Positions 1 to 5,482 of a DNA stretch of 8,429 nucleotides are shown here, one piece after another (the stretch's first letter is position 1; every line of letters starts with the position of its first letter). A program made the translations under genes and the position numbers. A model generated the notes under the pieces. The model did no database searches. It was not told the DNA's origin and was given only the letters and a program-made list of their open reading frames with translations. This stretch comes from Thermococcus sp. (GTDB lineage: Archaea > Methanobacteriota_B > Thermococci > Thermococcales > Thermococcaceae): NCBI GenBank assembly GCA_027062125.1, contig JAMOTW010000077.1, positions 1 through 8,429 of the forward strand, in the 5' to 3' direction.

Positions 1-978
1 AACGTGGCAGAACGCCTCGGACTCGGTGAGAAGGCGCTCGTGCTCTACGGTCCGAGGACGAAGAGGATCGCCGGAAAGGACGTCGAGAGGAGCCTCTCCT
101 CAGAGTATGAAGTGGCGGGAGTCACGGTAAAGGGCGCGACCATGGAGGAGGTCAAGGGGGTTCTTGAGAGGATCAGAGATGAGGGCATTGACTGGCTCAT
201 AGCCGTCGGCGGCGGGAGTATAATCGACGTCGCCAAGCTCTCCTCGTTTAAAGCCGGAGTTCCGTTCATCAGCTTTCCGACCACGGCTTCCCACGATGGA
301 ATCGCGAGCGCCAACGCCTCGATAAAGGATATGGGTTCGAAGACGTCCGTCAAGGCCGTCCCCCCGATAGCGGTCATAGCGGACGTGAAGGTGATAAAGA
401 CCGCCCCCTACCGCTATTTAGCGGCGGGCGTCGGCGACATGATAAGCAACCTGACCGCTGTAAGGGACTGGCAGCTGGCCCACAGGATAAAGGGGGAGTA
501 CTACAGCGAGTACGCGGCCTCGCTGAGCCTGATGAGCGCCAAGATGGTGATAAAGAACGCCGACATAATACGCCTCGGCAACGAGGAGAGCGTTAGAAAG
601 GTCGTTAAGGGCCTAATCTCGTGCGGCGTCGCCATGAGCATAGCCGGCTCTTCGAGACCAGCGAGCGGCGCGGAGCACCTTTTCAGCCACGCGCTCGATG
701 CAATAGCCCCTAAACCTGCCCTCCATGGCGAGCAGGTTGGAGTCGGGACGATAATAATGGCCTACCTCCACGGCCTCAAGTGGGAGCGCGTTAGGGAAAC
801 CTTAAAGAAGGTGGGGGCGCCAACTAACGCATACGAGTTGGGAATCGAGCCGGAGTACATAATCGAGGCCCTCACGATTGCCCACACGATAAGGCCCGAG
901 AGGTACACGATCCTCGGAAAGGACGGTTTAACCAGAGAGGCAGCCGAGAAGGCCGCTAAAATCACTGGGGTCATCTGA
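1..978 (+). CDS. egsA: sn-glycerol-1-phosphate dehydrogenase, 5'-truncated by window edge
   Basis: This NAD(P)-dependent, Zn-dependent cytosolic enzyme reduces dihydroxyacetone phosphate to sn-glycerol-1-phosphate, the backbone of archaeal ether lipids. The reading frame is open from base 1, so the start lies outside the window; an in-frame GTG at base 4 is internal. About 325 residues are present against roughly 350 for the family, so some 25 N-terminal residues are missing. Counting from the codon at base 4, the nucleotide-binding glycine motif AVGGGSIIDVAK is near residues 67-78, followed by the conserved FPTTASHDGIAS stretch (91-102). The expected metal ligands are visible as D145 (GVGDMISN), H225 (GAEHLFSH) and H241 (ALHGEQVG). 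This pattern separates it from glycerol-3-phosphate dehydrogenases and fits the iron-alcohol-dehydrogenase/dehydroquinate-synthase-like fold. A UPF0179 gene follows 30 bp downstream on the same strand and is probably co-transcribed. The frame is intact to the TGA stop. Confidence 0.95.
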   Translation, partial: NVAERLGLGEKALVLYGPRTKRIAGKDVERSLSSEYEVAGVTVKGATMEEVKGVLERIRDEGIDWLIAVGGGSIIDVAKLSSFKAGVPFISFPTTASHDGIASANASIKDMGSKTSVKAVPPIAVIADVKVIKTAPYRYLAAGVGDMISNLTAVRDWQLAHRIKGEYYSEYAASLSLMSAKMVIKNADIIRLGNEESVRKVVKGLISCGVAMSIAGSSRPASGAEHLFSHALDAIAPKPALHGEQVGVGTIIMAYLHGLKWERVRETLKKVGAPTNAYELGIEPEYIIEALTIAHTIRPERYTILGKDGLTREAAEKAAKITGVI

Positions 979-995
979 CTGTCATCATTCACGAC

Positions 996-1002
996 GGAGG
1001 TG
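996..1002 (+). promoter_or_regulatory. Ribosome-binding site that fixes the UPF0179 start
   Basis: GGAGGTG is a near-perfect match to the archaeal anti-Shine-Dalgarno complement (GGAGGUGAU). It lies 6 bp before the ATG at 1009 and includes the alternative GTG at 1000, which argues against that codon as a start. Confidence 0.75.
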
Positions 1003-1008
1003 TTTGGA

Positions 1009-1443
1009 ATGGCAATAATCACGTTAGTCGGGGAAAAGCTGGCAAGACCTGGGGTTGAGTTCATATTCTACGGTCCAGCGGAGCCGTGCAAGACGTGCAA
1101 GCTTGCAGGAGTCTGCGTTGGAAACCTCGAGCCCGGACGGAGGTATAAAATCCTCCGCGTGAGGAGCATGCCCTCCCACTCATGCCCCCTCCACGAGGGC
1201 AAGGTGCGCGTTGTGGAGGTCGTGGAACCGAGCATCGAGGTGGCAATAGAGCCGAGGCTCGCCATAGCGGGTTCGGTGATAAAGCTGCAGTTCGCGGAGT
1301 GCAACGACAAGGAGAAGGCGGACCTCTTCAGGCCGGAGGGCCTCTTCGAGGGCGACCACGTAAAGATAATAGAGGTACTCGGCGACGTCGAGTGCGACGG
1401 CAAGACCTACAAGCACGTCAAGGTCATGCGCAAGAAGGACTAA
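1009..1443 (+). CDS. UPF0179 family protein (conserved archaeal, function unknown)
   Basis: This 144-residue protein starts MAIITLVGEKLARPGVEF and is recognised as UPF0179, a family confined to archaea with no established function. It has an N-terminal cysteine cluster, C27-x2-C30-x5-C36 plus C59, with further cysteines at 98 and 129. A bound metal or Fe-S site is plausible but is inference. There is no signal peptide or membrane segment. The ATG at 1009 is chosen because a strong Shine-Dalgarno sequence, GGAGGTG (996-1002), sits 6 bp ahead of it. The in-frame GTG at 1000 lies inside that ribosome-binding site. The gene lies 30 bp after egsA and is probably in its operon. Its TAA stop overlaps the stop of the convergent pxpC by 4 bp. 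Confidence 0.88.
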   Translation: MAIITLVGEKLARPGVEFIFYGPAEPCKTCKLAGVCVGNLEPGRRYKILRVRSMPSHSCPLHEGKVRVVEVVEPSIEVAIEPRLAIAGSVIKLQFAECNDKEKADLFRPEGLFEGDHVKIIEVLGDVECDGKTYKHVKVMRKKD

Positions 1444-2444
1444 TCCCCTTTTTCTACTTTTGTGAAGGCTGTCCTCTCTTCTCCAAAGGTCCTAATCCTG
1501 TAGGCCCTCATTTTTCCCGCGAGGAACTCTTCTATCGCCTTCAGCGTTTTCTCGCGCCTCCGCAGGATTTCCTGCGCCTCCTCAACGCCCACTGCTCTGA
1601 ACCGCACCTTTGTCCCGGGTCTGCTCTGTGCTAAAATGGAAAGGTCCTCACTTACCACGGTCGCTATCTTCGCGTACCCGCCGGTGGTCTGGGCATCGCG
1701 CATCATCACTATCGGCTTTCCGTTCGCGGGAACCTGAACCGTCCCAGGCACCAGGGGCTCCGTGACGATGTCGGCGCCCTTCGGGGAATGTTCTATGGCC
1801 GGCCCGTCCAGGCGGTAGCCCATCCTGTCGCTCTCGGGAGTTACGGTATAGGCCTCGCTCAGGAAGGTCTCTATTCCTTCCTCGGTGAAGTGGTCGAGGT
1901 TGGGGCCGAGAACGACGCGGACGGTCTTTTCCTTAGCTGAATAGTCCGGCCTCAGCTCCGGAGGAAGGTATCTTCCCTCCTTCCCGGTTAGTATCGCGTA
2001 GCCGAGGTTCAGAACATCCCCTGCATTCAGCGGCCTTCCGAGGTTTGCCTTCGGATAGGCCGAGCAACTCCCGAGGAGCGGCTCACACCTTACCCCGCCT
2101 GCGAAGGCTATGTAGCCGTAGAGGCCGCTCCTCAGTGTCCCCACTTCGAGGATATCCCCCCTCTTCGCCCAGTGGCTCGTCCAGGGTTCAATGAGAACGC
2201 CGTTGAGCTTAACGTCAACATCTCCAGCGACGGCGAAGACCGCTGAAGCGTTGAACCTCATCGCCGGCCCGCTCAGGAGGAACTCCAAAAGCGGGGCGTT
2301 GCCGGGGTTTCCGACGAGGTAGTTGGCTATCCTCACGGAGTAATCGTCCATGTAGCCGGAAACCGGAACGCCGAGCTTTCTATAGCCGGGCCTTCCGGAG
2401 TCCTGGACGGTGAGGAGTGAAGGAACGTTGAGGAGCTCAATCAT
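1440..2444 (-). CDS. pxpC: 5-oxoprolinase subunit PxpC (biotin-dependent carboxyltransferase-like family, AHS2)
   Basis: This 334-residue protein is one subunit of the PxpABC 5-oxoprolinase, which uses ATP to open 5-oxoproline to L-glutamate. Family signatures seen are LLTVQDSGRPGYRKLGVPVSG near residues 10-30, YIAFAGG (111-117), SDRMGYRLDGP (205-215) and DAQTTGGYAKIATV (250-263). Length is normal for KipA/PxpC. The start is the ATG at 2444, preceded by a G-rich Shine-Dalgarno (GGGGGAGGGGG). The frame is open further upstream to an ATG at 2495, but that extension (MMRGSSRSSTRP...) is antisense-like, lies inside pxpB and does not match the family start. It overlaps pxpB by 8 bp, which suggests translational coupling. 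Its TAG stop overlaps the TAA of the convergent UPF0179 gene. Older annotations call this family an allophanate hydrolase subunit or urea amidolyase-related; the full pxpABC context favours 5-oxoprolinase. Confidence 0.9.
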   Translation of the reverse strand: MIELLNVPSLLTVQDSGRPGYRKLGVPVSGYMDDYSVRIANYLVGNPGNAPLLEFLLSGPAMRFNASAVFAVAGDVDVKLNGVLIEPWTSHWAKRGDILEVGTLRSGLYGYIAFAGGVRCEPLLGSCSAYPKANLGRPLNAGDVLNLGYAILTGKEGRYLPPELRPDYSAKEKTVRVVLGPNLDHFTEEGIETFLSEAYTVTPESDRMGYRLDGPAIEHSPKGADIVTEPLVPGTVQVPANGKPIVMMRDAQTTGGYAKIATVVSEDLSILAQSRPGTKVRFRAVGVEEAQEILRRREKTLKAIEEFLAGKMRAYRIRTFGEERTAFTKVEKGD

Positions 2445-3123
2445 CCCCCTCCCCCCATTCGGCCTCGTAGAGCTCCTCGAACTTCCCCTCATCAATCGGC
2501 ACGAACTTTACTTTGTCGCCGGGCTGTAGGAGGGTGGGAGGTTCTTTCGATGGATTGAAGAGCCTCAAAGGCGTTCTTCCGATGAGCCTCCAGCCGCCGG
2601 GGCTTTCGAGGGGGTAGATGCCGGTCTGCTTCCCAGCTATTCCAACGGAGCCTGCTGGGACCTTCAGGCGGGGCCTTTCGAGGCGGGGCGTCGCTATGCG
2701 CTCGTCCATGCCACCGAGGTACGCGAATCCCGGAAGGAAGCCGAGGAAGTGGACGCTGTAAACCTGCCTCGAGTGGATTTCAATGACCTCCTCCGGAGTC
2801 AGGCCGTTGTACTCGGCGACGAACTCCAAATCCGGGCCGTAGTCACCGCCGTAGAGAACCGGAATCTCAACGAGCCTCCCCTCGAATCTCTCCTCCGAGA
2901 ACCCAAGCCCTTCCACTGCCCGCTTGACCCCTTCAAAGTCTATGAGCCCGGGGTCGTAGATTACCGCGAGGGAAGAGTAGGCGGGAACGACCTCGATGAG
3001 CCACCCGAAGTTGGCTTTCTCTATCGCCCCCGCGAGGGCGTGAACGCGGTCGTTGGTTTCTTCGTCGATGACCTCGCCGAAGGATACGAGCAGGGCAGAG
3101 TCGCCAAGGGGTTTGAGATTCAT
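2437..3123 (-). CDS. pxpB: 5-oxoprolinase subunit PxpB (KipI/AHS1 family)
   Basis: This 228-residue cytosolic protein pairs with PxpC in the ATP-dependent 5-oxoprolinase. KipI-family signatures are the N-terminal MNLKPLGDSALLVSFG, then HFLGFLPGFAYLGG (about 126-138), PAGSVGIAG (156-164) and TGIYPLESPGGWRLIGRTP (167-185). The ATG at 3123 is chosen because its ATGA overlaps the TGA of the upstream 49-aa ORF, the family begins at MxLKPLGDSALL, and GGTGA lies just upstream. An in-frame ATG at 3135 would add only four residues (MGET) and has GGGAG five bases ahead, so it cannot be excluded. The 3' end overlaps pxpC by 8 bp. Bacillus KipI was first named as a histidine-kinase inhibitor; that role is not implied here. 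Confidence 0.9.
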   Translation of the reverse strand: MNLKPLGDSALLVSFGEVIDEETNDRVHALAGAIEKANFGWLIEVVPAYSSLAVIYDPGLIDFEGVKRAVEGLGFSEERFEGRLVEIPVLYGGDYGPDLEFVAEYNGLTPEEVIEIHSRQVYSVHFLGFLPGFAYLGGMDERIATPRLERPRLKVPAGSVGIAGKQTGIYPLESPGGWRLIGRTPLRLFNPSKEPPTLLQPGDKVKFVPIDEGKFEELYEAEWGEGDD

Positions 3124-3269
3124 GGTCTCACCCATTCACGCTCCCATTCCTTTCGAATATTTCTAGGGTCAAAGTCCTCCATGAACACTCCAAACGCCGA
3201 GTTAAGGTCTCTCAGGAACTCTTCTATGTTTTCTTTCTTCAGGGCTTTCTCTTTCTTCTGAGTGTTCAT
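3120..3269 (-). CDS. Small 49-aa protein inside the pxp operon, unrecognised
   Basis: This small gene encodes 49 residues, beginning MNTQKKEKALKKENIEEF and ending KEWEREWVRP. I do not recognise a family. The protein is highly charged and probably helical, with a lysine-rich N-terminus, a central FLRDLNSAFGVFMEDFDP segment and an aromatic/basic tail with two tryptophans. It has no cysteines, signal peptide or membrane segment. Its reality rests on its position: its ATG forms an ATGA overlap with the TGA of pxpA, and its TGA forms an ATGA overlap with the ATG of pxpB, so it exactly bridges the two genes. Codon use is more AT-rich (AAA, GAA, AGA, ATA) than its neighbours. It could be an accessory subunit or stabiliser of the oxoprolinase complex, or mainly a translational coupler. 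Both ideas are inference. Confidence 0.68.
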   Translation of the reverse strand: MNTQKKEKALKKENIEEFLRDLNSAFGVFMEDFDPRNIRKEWEREWVRP

Positions 3270-4033
3270 CTCAGGAATTCCCCCATCGGCACTACCTTAA
3301 CCCCCTCCCGCTCAAGGACCTCCCTGACGTGCCTCGCTATCTCAACCGCCTTCGGGTTGTCGCCGTGGACGCAGATTGTATCGGCTTTAAACTCGACCCA
3401 CTCGCCGTTTATGGCCCTGACCCCACCGTCCTTGACCATCGAGACCACGCGCTCCGATATCTCCTCCTTGTCGTGTATCACAGCCCCCGGTTTCGAGCGG
3501 GGGACGAGGGTTCCGTCGGGGTTGTACGCGCGATCCGCGAAGACCTCATGGGCTACCTTAACCCCCATCTCCTCTGCTATCTCCGCCGGCCTTGAGCCGG
3601 AGAGGGCCACGAAAATGAGCCATCTATCAAAATCGGCGATGCCCTCTATGACCGCCCTCGCGAGCTCCTCCTCTTTAACGAGGGCGTTGTAGAGTGCCCC
3701 GTGGGGCTTGACGTGCTGGAGCTCGATTCCCTCCGCCCTTGTGAAGGCGTAGAGGGCACCGATCTGATAGAGGATGTAATTACGAGCTTCCTCGGGCGAG
3801 AGCTTCATGTACCTCCTGCCGAAGCCAAGCAGGTCCGGGTAGCCGGGGTGCGCCCCAACGGCAACGCCCTTCTCCTTCGCGAGCCTTACCGTTTTCCTCA
3901 TGACTATAGGGTCACCGGCGTGCCAGCCCGTTGCAACGTTGGCGCTCGTGATGTAGTTCATGACCTCCTCGTCGAGGCCGAGCTTGTAGCGGCCAAAGCT
4001 CTCGCCGAGGTCCGAGTTCAGGTCAACCTTCAT
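3266..4033 (-). CDS. pxpA: 5-oxoprolinase subunit PxpA (LamB/YcsF family)
   Basis: This 255-residue protein belongs to the LamB/YcsF family and is the third subunit of the PxpABC 5-oxoprolinase. The family signature is clear: MKVDLNSDLGESFG at the start, VATGWHAGDP, GAHPGYPDLLGFGRR, HVKPHGALYN and FADRAYNPDGTLVPRSKPGAVI, ending with TICVHGDNPKAVEIAR. The aspartate- and histidine-rich motifs form the likely active site of this (beta/alpha) barrel. The ATG at 4033 is preferred over the in-frame ATG at 4051. It gives the family N-terminus, GGTGGTG lies just upstream, and a TATA-like core at 4061-4071 predicts transcription starting near 4042, downstream of the earlier ATG. It is the first gene of the operon and its stop overlaps the start of the 49-aa ORF. 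At high temperature 5-oxoproline forms readily, so glutamate salvage is a likely purpose (inference). Confidence 0.93.
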   Translation of the reverse strand: MKVDLNSDLGESFGRYKLGLDEEVMNYITSANVATGWHAGDPIVMRKTVRLAKEKGVAVGAHPGYPDLLGFGRRYMKLSPEEARNYILYQIGALYAFTRAEGIELQHVKPHGALYNALVKEEELARAVIEGIADFDRWLIFVALSGSRPAEIAEEMGVKVAHEVFADRAYNPDGTLVPRSKPGAVIHDKEEISERVVSMVKDGGVRAINGEWVEFKADTICVHGDNPKAVEIARHVREVLEREGVKVVPMGEFLR

Positions 4034-4060
4034 CCGCACCACCGGCTTCATTTCGACGGA

Positions 4061-4071
4061 AATCTAAAAAA
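4061..4071. promoter_or_regulatory. Shared AT-rich promoter core between divergent pxpA and nob1
   Basis: The run AATCTAAAAAA is the only AT-rich TATA-like element in the 59-bp gap between the two divergent starts. Read on the minus strand (TTTTTTAGATT, preceded by purine-rich GAGAAACCC) its centre is about 25 bp from position 4042, just upstream of the pxpA ATG at 4033. Read on the plus strand its centre is about 25 bp from 4092, next to the nob1 ATG at 4093, which has no ribosome-binding site and would be leaderless. The match to the Thermococcales consensus is moderate, so this is a prediction. Confidence 0.4.
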
Positions 4072-4092
4072 GGGTTTCTCCGAGTTTAGGCC

Positions 4093-4599
4093 ATGAAGGT
4101 TCAGGTCATCGATGCGGCTGTCTTCATTCAGGGGTTCGATGTGGAGGGCGTCACAACGCCGAAGGTCGTCGAAGAGGTGAGAGACCCCGAGTCGAGACTT
4201 TTCTTAGAGGGGCTGATAAGCGCCGGAAAGGTTAGGGTTCTGTCCCCATCCCGGGAGAGCCTTGAAGCGGTAAGGGAAGCGGCCAGAAAGACGGGCGAGT
4301 TAAACGAGCTCAGCGAGGCAGACGTCGAGATTCTCGCCCTAGCGTACGAGCTTGGGGGGGTTCTCTTCACCGACGACTATAACCTCCAGAACATAGCGAA
4401 AACCCTCGGAATAGAATTCAGAACCCTCAAGAGAGGGATAAAGCGAGTCATCCGCTGGAACTACGTCTGCATCGGCTGCGGAAAGCGTTTCTCAGAGATG
4501 CCGCCAGAGGGAATCTGCCCAGACTGCGGCAGTCCCGTGAGGCTGATACCGAGGAAGAAGCGCCGAAGAAAGCGCCCCGGACGGGCTCGGCGCTCATAG
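4093..4599 (+). CDS. nob1: Nob1-type ribosome maturation endonuclease (PIN domain plus zinc ribbon)
   Basis: This 168-residue protein has the archaeal Nob1 architecture. Nob1 is the endonuclease that makes the final cut forming the 3' end of 16S rRNA during small-subunit maturation. The PIN domain spans about residues 1-115, with expected acidic metal ligands at D7 (VIDAAVFI), E27/E28 (VVEEVRD), D77 (LSEADVEILALA) and D94/D95 (LFTDDYNLQ). The zinc ribbon follows with two CxxC knuckles, C126/C129 and C142/C145. The C-terminus is strongly basic (RKKRRRKRPGRARR), suited to rRNA binding. No Shine-Dalgarno precedes the ATG, and a TATA-like core about 25 bp upstream suggests a leaderless transcript. 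It is divergent from the pxp operon and followed by a putative minus-strand guide-RNA locus. VapC toxins also have PIN domains but lack this ribbon and tail. Confidence 0.92.
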   Translation: MKVQVIDAAVFIQGFDVEGVTTPKVVEEVRDPESRLFLEGLISAGKVRVLSPSRESLEAVREAARKTGELNELSEADVEILALAYELGGVLFTDDYNLQNIAKTLGIEFRTLKRGIKRVIRWNYVCIGCGKRFSEMPPEGICPDCGSPVRLIPRKKRRRKRPGRARRS

Positions 4600-4609
4600 G
4601 GCACGTCAC

Positions 4610-4719
4610 AACCGCGGAGCGGTTCAGCCCGTCTTGGAATCGTCACTGCCCGCCCGGGACGGCGTCAGATAGTGTTGCTCTTCACCGATCCGCGCAATTC
4701 GCTGTCATCATCCGCGGTT
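4610..4719. repeat. 8-bp inverted repeat enclosing the intergenic RNA candidate
   Basis: AACCGCGG (4610-4617) and CCGCGGTT (4712-4719) are perfect reverse complements about 100 bp apart, bracketing nearly the whole gap between nob1 and the next gene. On the minus strand they could pair as a GC-rich stem closing an RNA that carries C/D motifs. The 3' arm also forms a separate local hairpin on the plus strand, AACCGC-GGA-GCGGTT (4610-4624), 10 bp after the nob1 stop. That hairpin has no following T-run, so it is not a clear terminator. Confidence 0.5.
4624..4711 (-). ncRNA. Putative multi-guide C/D-box sRNA (2'-O-methylation guide)
   Basis: Read on the minus strand, the gap between the two protein genes contains an ordered series of C/D motifs. 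They are: C box ATGATGA (4711-4705), a 12-nt guide (4704-4693), D'-like CGGA (4692-4689), 3 nt, C'-like GTGAAGA (4685-4679), a 10-nt guide (4678-4669), D box CTGA (4668-4665), an 18-nt GC-rich spacer, C-like GTGACGA (4646-4640), a 12-nt guide (4639-4628) and D box CTGA (4627-4624). Archaeal C/D sRNAs are typically 50-60 nt with about 12-nt guides, which the first 47 nt fit well. The third guide, TTCCAAGACGGG, is the complement of the conserved 23S segment CCCGTCTTGAAA except at one position (23S sequence from memory). The region may hold two overlapping sRNAs or one longer RNA. The CGGA and GTGAAGA boxes are imperfect, and expression is not shown. Confidence 0.5.
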
Positions 4720-5117
4720 CAACCTTGGAGGTAGTAGGATATAAGCTTTCTCAGCTCGAGGTTGCGCTCGGGCTTCATTCTCAGGAACCTCTTAAGCCCG
4801 CTGTTCTCGGCGAGTAATCCCGAAAGCTCGATGGCGAGTATTTTGTTGTCCTCGCTAAGGCCGTAGGCCTTGAAGCGGAGCGGGGCGTACTCCTTCTCAA
4901 GCTCCCACGTTTTTTCCTCAAGCTCCCTCACCTTCTCCTCAAGCACCTCAAGGTCGCCCGTGGGCTCCTTGGACTCCCCGGTGAGGGCTATCTCGATGAC
5001 CCTCTCGGGAGAAACCCCGTACTTCTCACCGAGACGCTCTATCTCGCCCCACAGCTCTTCGTCTATCTCAACCTCAATCTTTCCGAAGCCCTTGTTCGGC
5101 TTGATGATGAGTTTCAT
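4719..5117 (-). CDS. Ribbon-helix-helix-like and coiled-coil protein, third gene after MNT-HEPN
   Basis: This 132-residue protein is not one I recognise by name. The N-terminus looks like a ribbon-helix-helix DNA-binding or dimerisation unit: a strand (KIEVEID, about 13-19), a helix (EELWGEIERLGEKYG) and, after the GVSPE turn, a second helix (RVIEIALTG, to about 47). A charged heptad-like helix follows (LEVLEEKVRELEEKTWELEKEY, about 56-77), typical of a coiled coil. The C-terminal part (about 80-132) is mixed and leucine-rich. It has no cysteines, signal or membrane segment. Its ATG overlaps the HEPN stop as ATGA and GGAGG lies ahead, so it is translationally coupled to the toxin-like gene. 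It could be an additional antitoxin, a transcriptional regulator or a partner of the MNT-HEPN pair; all three are inference. Its TGA abuts the putative guide-RNA locus. Confidence 0.75.
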   Translation of the reverse strand: MKLIIKPNKGFGKIEVEIDEELWGEIERLGEKYGVSPERVIEIALTGESKEPTGDLEVLEEKVRELEEKTWELEKEYAPLRFKAYGLSEDNKILAIELSGLLAENSGLKRFLRMKPERNLELRKLISYYLQG

Positions 5118-5482
5118 ACCTTTTCCTCCAGGAGTTTTTTCATGAGCGACAGAAAGTCTTTTGCGATGTTGATTGCCTCTTCGACCTCTTCCCCATCAGG
5201 TTCATAGACTATGTCGTACTGGTCTTCGTGCCTCAACTCTCTCATCCTGTCCAAAAGTTCAACCCAACGTTCCTCCAGCTTTCCGCTTTTAACGTAGAAT
5301 TCTTCCAGATAACGGGCGATGCAGTAGTGACTCTTCTCACGCCAGCCGTCGCGGAAGAGAATCGCCCTGGCGGCGTGGAACATGGCCATGTAGGACGCCA
5401 TAAGGGAAGTTCGGTATGAACCATAGGCGAGGTTCTTCCTTGCCTCTTCAAGCCACTCCTCGGCGCGTTTAATGCTCAACAA
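5114..5482 (-). CDS. HEPN domain protein, UPF0332 type (putative toxin of an MNT-HEPN pair)
   Basis: This all-helical protein of about 122 residues fits UPF0332 HEPN proteins: an N-terminal helix (IKRAEEWLEEARKNLAYGSY), a central YMAMFHAARAILF helix (about 31-43), the EEFYVKSGKL segment and a last conserved helix (LLDRMRELRHEDQYD, about 76-90). HEPN toxins are RNases with an R-x4-6-H motif. Here R79-x5-H85 fits, but UPF0332 members usually show R-xxx-DY at this place, and the line here is R84-HEDQ-Y89. Catalytic status is therefore uncertain. In known MNT-HEPN systems the nucleotidyltransferase can AMPylate a HEPN tyrosine; Y89 is a candidate by position (inference). The chosen start is TTG at 5482, 6 bp after GAGGAG. 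The frame is open to an ATG at 5560, but that would overlap the MNT gene by 92 bp and adds residues unlike the family. The ORF overlaps MNT by 14 bp and the next gene by 4 bp. Confidence 0.85.
   Translation of the reverse strand: MLSIKRAEEWLEEARKNLAYGSYRTSLMASYMAMFHAARAILFRDGWREKSHYCIARYLEEFYVKSGKLEERWVELLDRMRELRHEDQYDIVYEPDGEEVEEAINIAKDFLSLMKKLLEEKV

Noticed and set aside
1182..1634. A 150-codon open frame on the plus strand crossing from UPF0179 into pxpC
   Set aside because: It is a frame-shifted shadow of UPF0179 and antisense to pxpC; its Arg/Gly-rich low-complexity product reflects GC-rich codons, and it has no ribosome-binding site.
2749..3261. A 170-codon open frame on the plus strand over pxpB and the small ORF
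   Set aside because: It is antisense to clearly recognised pxpB coding sequence and its product has no family character.
4093..4599. Free-standing VapC toxin for the PIN protein after pxpA
   Set aside because: The double CxxC zinc ribbon and basic tail are Nob1 features, and no antitoxin gene precedes it.
4610..4624. Intrinsic terminator after nob1 from the AACCGC-GGA-GCGGTT hairpin
   Set aside because: No T-run follows, and archaeal intrinsic termination relies on oligo-T rather than on hairpins.
4705..4730. tRNA T-loop resemblance of GGTTCAA near 4717-4723
   Set aside because: No acceptor stem, anticodon arm or CCA-flanking structure can be built around it; it coincides with the stop region of the minus-strand gene.
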